Below are positions 46,290-56,216 of a stretch of 64,000 nt of DNA, piece after piece. The notes beneath the pieces are model-generated. The model saw only the letters and a program-made list of their open reading frames with translations, was not told where the DNA came from and did not search any database. The translations under genes and the position numbers were made by a program. Source of the DNA: Conus ventricosus (Eukaryota; Mollusca; Gastropoda; Neogastropoda; Conidae); contig CM031622.1 of assembly GCA_018398815.1 (NCBI GenBank), forward strand, positions 16,266,104 to 16,330,103. The letters are read 5' to 3'. The number at the start of each line of letters is the position of its first letter. Positions within the stretch are counted from its first letter, which is position 1.

Positions 46290-47240
46290 GGAAGAATAAC
46301 AAAAAGTTGACTGAAGGATGCGTTGCAAAATGATAATATAAATAAGTTTATAAAACACTTTTGGTGTAGTTGAATCCTTTAGTGAGAAGACTGAAGTTTC
46401 AAGCAATTAGGCCCGTTGTCAAAGTGAAAAAGAAGAGGACTGTGTAGTCAGGAAAGACTATTGTGAGAATTGGGTGAGAACTTTTCATTTATTGATTAAG
46501 TGCGACAAGAATAAAGTCTCTGATCACTGTTACAGGTGTTATGAGCTCACACAGGAACACTGCAGTTCAACACTAAGACACCAGAAAACTCCAAGCCCAA
46601 CCCCCCCCACCCACCACCCCAACCCCTTTTTCTTCACCCCCCCCCCCCCCCCCCCACACCACCACCGTCTTACAACCCCACAAAGCCACTACACACAAGA
46701 CTCCACCACCTCCAATGCACCATCCAAATGGTGGGGAATAAATGGAAATATTCACTATTTTGACTACTGAAAGAATAAGAAACAGAGGCTAAAGATGGAA
46801 AGCGAAGAGAGTTTAAGGCTGAAAGGGCCTGGCTCAGCTAGAAGTCAGTGACTCTGATGATATCCCAGCTTGCTGTGTGGTGCCCAAGCGGGGCTTGGAT
46901 TGACAAGGTTATCCCATGGGGATTTCTGTACACACGGTTCTGGGGTTCTGCCAACACTGCTGCTATCTTCGCATGACTGTTGTATGCTGTTGATGTGGAC
47001 CAACAAAATGTTGGCCGGATGGTGTTGTTGTAGCCCAGCTTCATCGTCTCAAGGTGCTCTGGAATATGCAGGTCGGCCATGAGCGGTTTAGGTTCCCCAA
47101 TATACTGATTGGTGCAGTGGTGTGATGGTACAAGATGTACACTAAGTCCTAGACTGGCTGTTTAAACTGGACCTCCACAGTGAATGTGCCAGTGGGTCCC
47201 AACGACTGTAGCTGATGTGTCTATGATTGGCACGTCTTGC
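46290..47240 (-). repeat. Partial terminal copy (pLTR-like) of the Penelope-like element, minus strand
   Basis: The 0.95 kb repeats the left arm's 3' segment (compare 42,940-43,830) in the same orientation: 3' UTR at 46,290-46,800 and GIY-YIG coding at about 46,830-47,100 (HLETMKLGYNNTIRPTF, then HAKIAAVLAEPQNRVYRN). It stands just upstream, on the minus strand, of the left body, so left copy = terminal segment, body, terminal segment. That direct-repeat arrangement is typical of Penelope-like elements. It is interrupted at 47,241 by poly-T. Confidence 0.65.
46389..46430 (-). ncRNA. Hammerhead-like core, inner minus-strand terminal copy
   Basis: Second copy of the motif at 43,021-43,063. The stem II loop differs (GGGCCTAATTGCTT) and the triplet side reads GAAACTTC, so this copy is more decayed. 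Confidence 0.3.
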
Positions 47241-47690
47241 ATTTTTTTTTTTTTTTTTTTCCCCCCTCCTTTTGTGTTGGTGCAGGGTGTGGTGGTGTCT
47301 ATGTGTGTATGTGGATTTGTGGGGGTTGTATGAAGGGGGGGGGGGGGGGGGAAGATGAAAGGGGGGGGGGGGCGGCGTGTGTGTGGTGTCTTTGTGGTGA
47401 AATGCAGTGTGGTCTGTGTGAGCTCAATACACTGAAAGTTGATCATGTCTTTATTTTCTGGTCTCCAAGTTAATCTTTAAATGAATGTTCTTTAACCAAA
47501 TTTCACTATAGCTTTCTGTCTACACTGTCCTCTTCTTTTTCACTTTGTCAAACGGGCCTATGGCTTGAGAGTACAGTCTTATCACTATTGGATTCAACTA
47601 CCACCACAAAATGTTTTTATAAACTTTAGTTATTTTTCATTTTGCTAAGTTATCTGCAGTAACTTTTGTTTCTTCTAGTTTTACTAATGC
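47241..47690 (+). repeat. Poly-T junction and plus-strand 3' UTR copy at the palindrome centre
   Basis: About 20 T (47,241-47,260) separate the minus-strand terminal segment from a plus-strand copy of the 3' UTR (47,262-47,690), which carries the G-run pair and the 'ctgtcctcttc..tttcactttg' block. It abuts the 5' side of the right body at about 47,690 ('tagttttactaatgctc'). Unit A shows the same poly-T at about 31,768. Confidence 0.6.
47541..47577 (+). ncRNA. Hammerhead-like core, inner plus-strand terminal copy
   Basis: CACTTTGTCAAACGGGCCTA then TGGCTTGAGAGTACAGT: hairpin retained, GAAAC-GTC altered to GAGAGTAC. Confidence 0.3.
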
Positions 47691-50520
47691 TCATTGGATG
47701 CGACCAACCCTTAACCTTATACACAACTCACCCCCCCCCCTTTTATAATGCCTTCTTCCTCTTCAGTCTTCTTCGTGCTCTGATTTTGGGCCTAAATATG
47801 GAATCTGCCAGCAAATTCCCACAATGTGGCTGTGTGCCTACACTCAAGGTACACTCACCAAGACTCGGTTTAACAACCACATTGTCTTTCTATGCTCCTG
47901 CAAACGTTCTGGATTTGTTCCATGGATTCAAGTTTAAATGCCCTATCACCAGTGATGATCATTAGGCGATCTGCTGCCCAGTCACAGGATCACACACAAC
48001 GCTTCTATGAAGCTAATGTCAGAAACTATCCGATCCTACACACAGTGTGTCAACAGGGGCGTCTTACCAGATAAGCAACATGAGATCACAGCTCGACGAA
48101 ACCTCATGGTACCAAACAATCAAGATAAATTTATTGCACTGTTCAGAGAAAGCAACAGGAGGAATACACACACAGCTATGAAAAAAACCTAAACAACAGT
48201 AAATGCGAACGAATCAAGTCTAGAAATGCATCAATGCCATTCCACTCATCAAACCGGCACCCTTGACTAAAAACTCTGACCCCAACCTGGTGTGACTTTA
48301 CCACCAGACTTTTATATCCTACTGATTGACCATCGCGCGTTCTGTCGAGAGGCTTGAAGTTTGTCCCCACTGCAACCGTCAGCGAACGAAGCATGTTCTG
48401 TTCTGTGCCAACGGTTTTTCAGCTGACTCCGTCTAGCCTGACCAATTTTTCAAACACATCGTCTCCATGCACATGCCCACTCTCACGACGGACTTGGCAA
48501 AAAACTGTTTCACTCGGATCAACCAAGCACTGGGAAACCAAGTAACAGTTTGGGAATTTCCTGCTCATGGACTTCTAAATAGCCACCTGAAATAAACAGA
48601 TTGCGCAGCTGCAACCAGGCTCTCTCAGACACTCAAACTATCTACTGCAGAACTTGGAAGCATTGAAAGTTCTGAAGAAGAGGACAGGATTGTTTGTTCA
48701 TCAAACCAGCGGACAAGGGAGGGGCATAAACGTATGGCGAAGGAGAATCTCTATGTGGAGGTGGCGAGGAAGACAATTGGGTGGACAGGGACTAATACGT
48801 GAGATTATGAAATCTACATTCAAGTCTGACAACACACTGATACGAATAAAAAACAATAAAAGCGGACATAGACCAAGGGTCCTTCTTCCAACAGAAGCTT
48901 TTAATGCCATAAAATGTGAACTAAAGAACAAACTTCGACCTGTTACAAGTTCACAAAATTGACAATCATGGAAGTAACTTTGTATCTGAATGACGCTTGC
49001 CCACTGTCATCATTTCTGATGTCCTGTGACAAGATTATCCCATACCCTAGTGGCCAATTTACCAACGTAAGTAAATAGATCACCATCCTCGTGTCAATCA
49101 TGAGACTGTTAGTGGTGTTTCTCTCTTTACAAGTTGACTGCAGGAGAGAGACACATCTTCACGATGGATATTGTGTCACTTCTTACACCATGTATCCCCC
49201 TTAGTGTCGGTTTGCTAGGCGATGATACACTACCTGGAGAATGTGTGAATTCTAAACCTTCACTTCCCTACCATCCTACGCCTAGCAGAAAATCTAGGTT
49301 TCTCCATGAACTAGTTTGCTTCGTGGTCAGCACTCCTACAGAACAGAGGGGCTCGCATGGGCACAAAAGATGGGACCCGCTTTGCATGTTGTTTGTAGGC
49401 TCGTGGGGAGCAAGCTCTCAGCCGTTACACAGGAACAAAAACGGCACTGTTCATACGGTATTTTCGTCGGAATGCCCTTGGTGTGTCGGTGGGACCAAGG
49501 GATGACTTGTTAAACTTCATCCAACAAATGTCTAACTTCCTCCCTGCCTCCGATACACCCACGAAATATCATACTTATTATATATTCCTGGTAACCTGTT
49601 CTATATCTGTCCACCCAGAATGTTAAATAAAATCTACAACCACCGTCTTCTACTAGTGACTAACATGCATTTATCATGTCAACTCCCAGCCACCTTCCTA
49701 AACCAGGTACAGTATACCACATTCTCAGTTCAAGGATCAGGCGCATATTGACAGTAGAGGCTGGACTTTGGAATGAGGCTCAGAGGATGTCCACCTTCTT
49801 CATAGCCGCCAGTACCAAGAGGTTTGTGCAGACAGCAATTGAGCGTGCATGCTTACCTCAGACGAAAGAAAGCCATTGAGACCAAAGCTACCGGGAGAGG
49901 ATGTGGATCGCGCTTGTGGTAGTTCATCCCATTTCCATCCTCACTACCTTCTGTCTGCAGAAATCCTACGTGTGAAAACTTTAGTCTCCTCCAACAAGAC
50001 CAGACCTCAAACAATCTTTTCCAGCCAACCCTGTTTGCTTGTCTGTGGGACAAGAACCTGAGTGAAATGCTTGTGAGGTCCATGATTAGACCGCTGGCCA
50101 CACAGTCAAAACTCACAAGGGTGCAGACATTGTGGGGTCCAAAAATTTCAAGACGTGCCCAATTCTTAGACACTTGCAGCTAAGTACGTGGGACCAACTG
50201 GCACATTCACTGTGAGGTCCCTGTATTAAACTGCCAGTCTAGCGGAACTTTGTGTAATCTTGACCTGCACCCTCTGCTCTAGCTGTTTATATTGGGGAGT
50301 CCTTCCGCTCTTTGGACGACCGATTTTCAGAGCAACCTGAGGTCGATGAAGATGGGCTACAAAAACCAGTCGGAATACATTTTGTTTTGGTCCACATCAC
50401 AGCTACAGTCATGCGAAGATGCAGGCAGTGTGCAGAACCCCAGAGCAAGTTGTGACAGAAAGACTGGAGAATCCTTGTCATCAGAAGCTCTGGGAACCTC
50501 AAGCCTGCTGGGATGAACAT
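47691..50520 (+). pseudogene. Penelope-like RT/GIY-YIG protein, right arm
   Basis: Plus-strand partner of the left arm. Recognisable order: RSVERLEVCPHCN-like upstream block near 48,340, STAELGSIES at about 48,644, MKSTFKSDNTLIRIKNNKSG at 48,807, TEAFNAIKCELKNKLRP (48,892-48,945), RT motif A IFTMDIVSLLT (49,155), motif-B-like MGT/GPAL region near 49,370, a Cys/His linker around 50,100, and GIY-YIG remnants YIGESFRSLDDRFSE (50,290-50,335) with HFVLVHITATVM (50,380). The RT catalytic Asp pair expected near 49,455 reads RYFRRN, so it is lost or mis-sequenced. The 3' UTR follows to 51,026. Many frameshifts. Confidence 0.75.
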
Positions 50521-50717
50521 CAGGAGTCAATGACGTCTAGCTGAGCCTGGGCTTTCTGCCCTTAATCTCTCTGTCCTGTCCTTCTTTAGCTCTGTTTCAT
50601 TTTTCTTTCAGTAGGCTAAATAGTGATTATTTCCATTTATTACCCTCCTTTTGTGTGGTGCAGGGTTCGGTGGTGTTGTCTGTGTGTGTTTGTGGCTTTG
50701 TGGGGGTTGTAAGAAGG

Positions 50718-50765
50718 GGAGGGGGGGGGGGAGGGGGGGGGGAGAAGAAAGGGGGGGGGGGTGGG
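50718..50765 (+). repeat. Paired G-runs in the Penelope-like 3' UTR
   Basis: Two long G tracts separated by AGAAGAAA. The same pair, as C-runs or G-runs according to strand, occurs at 43,220-43,252, 46,603-46,656 and 47,335-47,371, and in unit A (27,683-27,740, 31,103-31,190, 31,859-31,910 and 35,238-35,278). Position is conserved; length varies. Confidence 0.75.
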
Positions 50766-50930
50766 GGCGTGGTGTTGTTGGTGTCTTGTGTGAACTGCAG
50801 TGTGTATGTGTTAGCTCTTACACCTGAACAGTGATCAGTGGACTTTATTCTGGTCCAACTTAATCTTTAATGAAATGTTCCTCCCAAATTCTCACATTAG
50901 GATTACTGTATACTCTGTCCTCTATTTTCC

Positions 50931-50963
50931 TTTGACAACGGGCCTTTGGCTTGATACGTCAGT
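50931..50963 (+). ncRNA. Hammerhead-like core, right outer 3' UTR
   Basis: TTTGACAACGGGCCTTTGGC then TTGATACGTCAGT, with stem II GGGCC/GGCTT intact, GAAAC as GATAC, and the GTC triplet kept. Confidence 0.3.
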
Positions 50964-51026
50964 ATTCTCATAAGGGTAGTCAAACTACACCTAAAGTTTT
51001 TATTAACTTTTTTATTTTTTCATTTT

Positions 51027-53523
51027 CCTTAAAGAAATTATCACCTGCAACTTTTCGTCAGAAATCATTGGTAGACTATTATATTCCTTCTCGTTAATCG
51101 TGCTGAAAGATGCCGTACTTTCTTGCGCGATTTCATCTCCGGGTTTAGATGAAATCCATTTATCAATGTTGAAAATCTTCCACAATATAGGTATGAACAT
51201 CCTGCTACTGGAATACAACATGTGTGGGGACTACTGGTTTCTTTCCTCTTCTTGGCGAAAAGCAATCCTTATTCACAATCCCCAACCGGGAACGGATCTT
51301 TCTAATCCATCAAAATACTGTCCCATAGCTTTGACCTGCTGTGTTTTGTAAATTGATGGAGGAAAATGGTCAATGCTAGGGTCATGATTGGAAACTTGAA
51401 AACGATGGCATTATTTGGGAAAGAACAGTGTGGTTTCCGCAACTTCGGGATACCGTTTTGACCATTTGTTTAGTCTGGTATCTCACACGTCGGATCGCCT
51501 TTTGAAAAGACAGCATGCGTGGCAATCTTTCTTTGACTTAGAGAAGGCCTCCGTACCACCTGGAAGTCGGGGATACTTTTGATCTCCACGATCTGGGTTT
51601 TCGAGGTCTTCTTAGTCTTTTTATTCAATATTTTTTGGCCCAGAACGTCAGTTTCAGGTCAGGGTTGCACCTCTTCTCTGTTACGTTCCACGACGAAGGA
51701 GTTGGGTGTTTCCACAAAAGGGAAGCATACTGTACTCCTGCCCTCTTTTGTAGTAAGATCAAACACTTTGTGAAATCTGTTCTGCAGGGTTTCTGACTGC
51801 TCAATTGTTTGTGGGATGATTTCGCTGTATACGCAACTTGAATCTGTACCGAGTGTCCAGAGCCAGGCTCCTAGGACTTTGCGTGATTATAAAATACTTA
51901 GTGGGCGGTTTTTAAACAACGGTCCCTTCTCCTTTTCTGCTTCATAATGACAAAGTGTATTCACTTTCCATATTTTCAGTCATTTTTCAGTTCCTGAAAA
52001 AAAATTTCAAGTGGAAAATCTCCCATTACAGATGGTTATAGAGGCCAAATATTTCTGGGATTATTTTTGACAGAACTTAACTTTCTAAAAGCATATTAAA
52101 AACTCAAACTGCTTGCCAGAAAGCACTGATATATCTGCAGGGTCTTAGTGCACACGACTTGGGGCGCTGATAAGAAAACTTTGTTGAACCTCTTCAGAGC
52201 CCTGGTCCGTTCCAACTGGATACGGTTGTGCTGTGTAGGCTCCGCAAGATCGGTCTTTCCGCAAACTCTTGGACCCTTTCCACCTTCAGGGCTTGTATCT
52301 GTCTTGGAGCGTTCAGCACCACCCATTGTGTACTGATGTTAGCAGAGGCAGGCTGAACTTCAATGTCCAACGCTGGCTGAAACTGTCTTTGTATTATTAT
52401 ATCCGAACTGTTCTCAGAACCAGAAAACCACTGCTAGACTGTTTCTTTGACCCTCCGTTCCAAAGTAAGTTGAAAACTACCCTAATGTATATTCCGCCGT
52501 TGGTCTTCGTATGCAGTCATATAGTGCGGAATGCAGGTCTAGACCTGGGAGTTTGTTTCCGATTTTTCCAAGTTTGGATCAACTAATGGACCTTTTTTCT
52601 ACAGAGTTCGTTTTCGTTCTTGCTGCTTTTCGCATAGAGTCTACCAGTCTATGGCGTACAAGGCATTGTATGCTGACTCTGTTCGAAAATTACCTCTATC
52701 AAAAAAGGTTTTTTTTCACTGGACGGTTCCAAGGTCTGAGGATGGAGTGGCATTGTGCAAGCCTACTGACCCCTGGGGATTCTTATCAGGATTTACTGTT
52801 GGAAATATACATTCAGATTGGTTCTGTCTATTTGCTGAACTTATGCTCTGGTTCTGGCTTTGAAGATAATCTCAATTCTTTCAAAGAGGGACTTTCTGGT
52901 TCTGTCGGATTCGCTGTCAGCTTTGGAAGCCATAGCTGGCCGCAACCTTCAGCATCCAGAACTTTTGCATTTCTTTGAACTTTTTAGCAAGTTGAAAGCG
53001 GACGGTTACAACATTACTCTTGCTTGGGTTCCTGGTCATGTTGGCATCAGCGGGAACGAAATGGTTGATCGTTTAGCCAAGAACGCCACAAGAGAGAAAC
53101 TGTCCAACATTTATATGCCCTGCTCAGATGTGAAACCCAAAATTAACGATTATGTGAGAGACCTCTGGCAGGAGGATTGGAACACACAGACGAGTAACAA
53201 ACTCTTTCAGATCCGTCCAAACCTTAAGGACTTCCTCCCATCTACGTCGGGTGGTCGTAAAGAGGAAACGGTTCTGTGCCGGCTGCACACCGGCCATTCG
53301 TATTTTACCATGCCTACCTTTTAAAGAGTGAAGAAGCTCCGTGGTGCATTCCATGTCATGCGCCACTCACAATGAAAACATGTTCTTTTGAGGTGTTGGG
53401 ACTTGCACGATGTGAGACACAAACATTTTACGGCGGAGTCCATGAAGATCCTGTTCAGGGATGTCCCGCCCGATGTGATCCATTGAGTTTTTGAGAGAGA
53501 TTAACATTTTTCATCTGATTTAA
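51027..53523 (+). pseudogene. LINE ORF2 3' part: RT, RNase H and C-terminal Cys/His motif
   Basis: Continues the ORF cut at 42,921. RT: SSPGLDEIHLSMLK at 51,136, ILIHNPQPGTDLSNPSKYCP (51,268), KEQCGFR (51,420), FVDDF at 51,808-51,822 (catalytic Asp pair intact), then LGLCRKTPLLDC-like thumb. RNase H: a shifted TDGS near 52,715, FAELMLWFWL (Glu, shifted), FLVLSDSLSALEAIAG at 52,894 (Asp) and WVPGHVGISGNEMVDRLAKN at 53,026 (His, Asp). The C-terminus has LCRLHTGHSYFT, then a CHAP..H..C motif at 53,360-53,410, and stops at TAA 53,521-53,523. The first 1.8 kb is heavily frameshifted. 52,860-53,324 is one clean frame of 154 residues. Confidence 0.85.
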
Positions 53524-53714
53524 GATTTTACGGAAGAAAGATTTTTAACGAAGTTTCTGGTGCGTTTCTAGATGATGTCTTTTCTGAGATGTGTGAAAGG
53601 TTTTTTTTTTGTTTTTTTTTTTCAAATGACTGGTGAGTTGATTTTAACGTGGTGACAGCCTGATGTGGCCCTTTGCGGTCGGCTGGGCTATAAGCAACAT
53701 TATCTTATCTTATC
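53524..53714 (+). repeat. 3' UTR and (TCTTA)n tail of the Nimb-like LINE
   Basis: Contains a T-run (53,602-53,623), then GGCCCTTTGCGGTCGGCTGG and GCTATAAGCAACAT, ending in three to four TTATC/TCTTA units (53,699-53,714) against the 12-bp target duplication. This conserved 3' signature and short pentamer tail support the I-superfamily assignment. Confidence 0.7.
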
Positions 53715-53826
53715 TTGTTTTCAGTTTGAGAGTTTTACAACAATTCACCGCATAAAAGCCCCTTAAACACAGCAGAAATACCTTTTGGTGTTTGCTCAAC
53801 AACATTACAAACACCTGGGTTTGGCA
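53715..53826 (+). repeat. Middle piece of host repeat R2
   Basis: Aligns with 39,574-39,690 (intact copy R1), following on from the R2 start at 40,228-40,285. The Nimb-like LINE separates the first two pieces and another insertion separates this piece from the last at 56,632. Confidence 0.75.
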
Positions 53827-54985
53827 TCATATTTACTTTACCATGTCAGACCATAGCATTCTACGACAGTTAGTCAGCTCTGCCAGGCTGAATTTTTGTG
53901 GCTAATGCAGTAATAAGACCATCACGTGATGCCCACCTTACTTCCAGCAGGGAATGAAGCCAGTGTAAACTTCCTGTTCCTCATTCAACCTCGGCCTCCT
54001 GCCTAACAAGGACAGATTTTTTGCTCTGTCTCGCCTTATACTTCTGTTTTTGTAGAGATTGCTTGTGTGCTTGTCTTCTTTACTTGTTCGGTTGTGGCTT
54101 ATGTTTAGACATGGGTAAACATTGCCGGTGTGAGGCGTATGGTTGGCGTTTTATTACATTTTATTCACGCTCTACGGCGTGACGGCTCACGACTTCTCTT
54201 CAGACCATTGTTTCCATTTGGCCCTTACTCGTGGTGTTGGAACGTGTCACTCTTAGTAACGCGTCCCTCACTCTCTCTTTATTCTCTTCCCTTTTACCTT
54301 TGATTTCCATCGATCTCGGCGCTTTGTTTATCCACACTATCCATCTCGGTACTCACTTCGCGATCGATCTTCGTCGCTCGTCGAGCCGCCATCTTTATTC
54401 TCGCCATTCCGGCCGACCCCTGCATGGTCGTCCTCCTTCGTCGTACCTGTTCATGCTATGGGGTTTTTCCTCCTCTATGATTATCGCCTTCTTTTCTTTG
54501 TATCCTACTCCTGCTGTCTTTCTTCAATCGCTCGTCTAGTACGGTCGATCGGGTTTGTACACACATCACTACCATCAAAATATGAATGGCGGATGTTTTA
54601 AGAAGAGGAAGAGAAGAAAGAAGAAGAGTTCGCCTTTCGATCTCCCGTCACTCATTTAAGCCAATAAACAAGCATTTGTTATCCTAAAATTCCCTCTACG
54701 GAGTCGCCTTTCGGCCTCCTCGTATATTTTCAGCTCGTTAGTCTATTTTACTCTCGCGCCCATTGCTTCTCTTTCGACGACCGAACCCTCACGGTCAATC
54801 GATCCCCATCTTGGATTTTCCACTACGGTCGGTGTCTCACCATATTGCCTCACCGCATGGTGCCCACTTTCGGTCGCACATGCTTGCTAGCACGGGGATT
54901 TCCCCAGGCCACATTTATTTGTACCCAATGTGGCACTCTATGTATCATTACTACACTATGTGGCACTCTATGTATCTTTACTACA

Positions 54986-55740
54986 GGTAGATCGAGTGTC
55001 TGTACGATCTCTTGATCTGCCTACTGGTGCACATTTATTAGTACCTAATTTTCACAGGTGATCGAGGGTCTTTACGATCTCTTGATCTACAACTGGTGCA
55101 CATTGATTAGTACCTCCTTAGCATTATTACAAGGTACACCAGGAGTGTTTTACTCTCGCACGCCATTGCGCATTACTCTCAGCGATCAAGCCCTTCCTGG
55201 TCAATCGATCCTCCATCTTGGATTGTGCCACGCCGGTTGGCGTGTCCAACATATTGCCTGACCGCAGGCACCTTGTTTGGCGGTTACGGGGCTTCCCCGG
55301 GCGCATTTTCCTGCACCTTATTTATCAATATTACAGGTAGATTGAGTGTCTTACGATCTCTTGATCTACCAACTTGTGCACACTTATTAGTACCCATTAG
55401 TAGCACCTGGTTTGGCGGTACGGAGGTTTCCCTGTACGGAGGTTTCCCGGGCACATTTATTAGTAACATTTATCTGTACCTTATTTATCATTACTACTGG
55501 TAGATCGGGTGTCTCTACGATCTCTTGATCTACCAACGTGTGCACATTTATTACTACCCCACGTATCATTATTACAAGGTAGATCGAGAGTCTTTGGCCT
55601 CGTACAGCGTACCGGGGTTTAGTGTACGCAGTTTTCAAGTGCCCCCCTCATCGCCCTTGCATCTAGTACACACCGATCGAGTTTTTCGATCTAGCAGTAT
55701 GCAGTATTACTGTTAGTAGTATGGGTAGATCAAGTTTTCT
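54986..55740 (+). repeat. Imperfect tandem array of hairpin-containing units
   Basis: Units share GGTAGATCGAGTGTC, TACGATCTCTTGATCTACC and GTGCACATTTATTAGTACC. Starts are near 54,986, 55,057, 55,337, 55,499, 55,579 and 55,725, with uneven spacing (about 70-280 bp). Within a unit GGTAGATC pairs with GATCTACC around a 15-20-base loop. Similar pieces (CACCTTGTTTGGCGG/TAGCACCTGGTTTGGCGG) repeat between units. Confidence 0.65.
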
Positions 55741-55928
55741 ATCGATTTCTCGATCCCCTTGTACGGCAAACGAGCGACTTTCGATCTCTCTCACTTATTA
55801 TCGGTGCTGTATCTATCAGTACTATTCCACATGGCCGATCGAGTTTATTTACAATTTTCTCAATCAACCGACTTGTCTCCTCTTTGTGGTCGTGTGCTCC
55901 GGGTTTGCTCTGCCACCATTGCCCAACA

Positions 55929-56216
55929 TGGTGAAGAACAACGATGGGTCGAGCCACTTCGCCTTCCAGAAGTCGCTCACATTTCGGAGAGCCGCGTGTC
56001 GATTCCAATTCAGAGCAATTCATTCTTACCACGGAAAAACGTACGGCCAGGGTAGAAGAAGAAGACTATTCCGCGAAGGGGACACATGACCATCCCTCCT
56101 CTTACCCGACGACGGACACACGATCGCTGCTCCGAAGGCTACAAGGCAAGCGGCCGCCATTACTAAATGCCTTGTCTTTTGACCTGCCAGAAAATCTAAG
56201 GACAAGGCTCCCCTAA
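55929..56216 (+). CDS. Gag-like or unknown Arg/Ser/Glu-rich open frame
   Basis: Overlapping frames start at ATG 55,929 or 55,944. The longer (55,944-56,216, 90 aa) contains RVEEEDYSAKGTHDHPSS and LPENLRTRLP, polar and without known domain. A run on the plus strand after 56,390 (PPRAQVQPTPVHEERPDSE) has a Pro/Glu-rich composition like retroelement gag proteins. No zinc knuckle or protease motif is seen. A gag-like role is only an inference from composition and from its position after a long leader. Confidence 0.25.

Larger units (their letters stand above)
42922..51026. mobile_element. Palindromic head-to-head pair of Penelope-like elements
   Basis: An 8,105-bp insertion bounded by an 11-bp target duplication. 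The two halves are reverse complements over about 3.8 kb (42,922-46,790 and 47,263-51,026) with an asymmetric centre of about 0.45 kb. Matches by eye include 'gccataggcccgttgtcaaag' (43,033) with 'ctttgacaacgggcctttggc' (50,930), and 'gactgaagaggaagaagg' (46,197) with its complement at 47,750. Each arm encodes a Penelope-like protein with RT blocks and GIY-YIG endonuclease, 3' ends outward. Inside each, a second copy of the element's 3' terminal segment lies upstream of the body, the partial terminal repeat (pLTR) known for this class. Arms are visibly diverged, so they are not one read folded on itself. Confidence 0.8.
38262..53714 (+). repeat. Tandem unit B: readable copy of the duplicated segment
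   Basis: Begins with 'gaattactgtacac' and a CA microsatellite, and ends at the (TCTTA)n tail of the Nimb-like element. Unit A precedes it with almost no intervening sequence. The two units are similar in length (about 15.6 and 15.4 kb). B reads as normal genomic sequence up to about 42.9 kb, with moderate errors in the Penelope arms and RT. Confidence 0.85.
40286..53714 (+). mobile_element. Nimb-like (I-superfamily) LINE, copy B, interrupted by Penelope-like insertion
   Basis: The element is flanked by a 12-bp direct repeat TTGTTTTCAGTT (40,274-40,285 and 53,715-53,726), the target duplication. The left end starts just upstream of ORF1 (homology with copy C begins at 'ccaaggtgggtggg'), so the 5' UTR seen in copy C is missing: a 5' truncation. 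It ends 'ggctgggctataagcaacat' followed by TTATC repeats. ORF1, ORF2 endonuclease, RT, RNase H and a C-terminal Cys/His motif give an I-superfamily architecture. Without the 8,105-bp insertion the element would be about 5.3 kb, normal for this group. Confidence 0.8.

Noticed and set aside
42922..51026. Missed-adapter chimera as sole explanation of the palindrome
   Set aside because: Arms differ at many positions, target duplications flank it, the centre is asymmetric and C has an empty site; still listed as something to exclude with reads.
54986..55740. CRISPR-like array
   Set aside because: Spacing is irregular, repeats are imperfect and long, the genome context is eukaryotic, and no cas genes are present.
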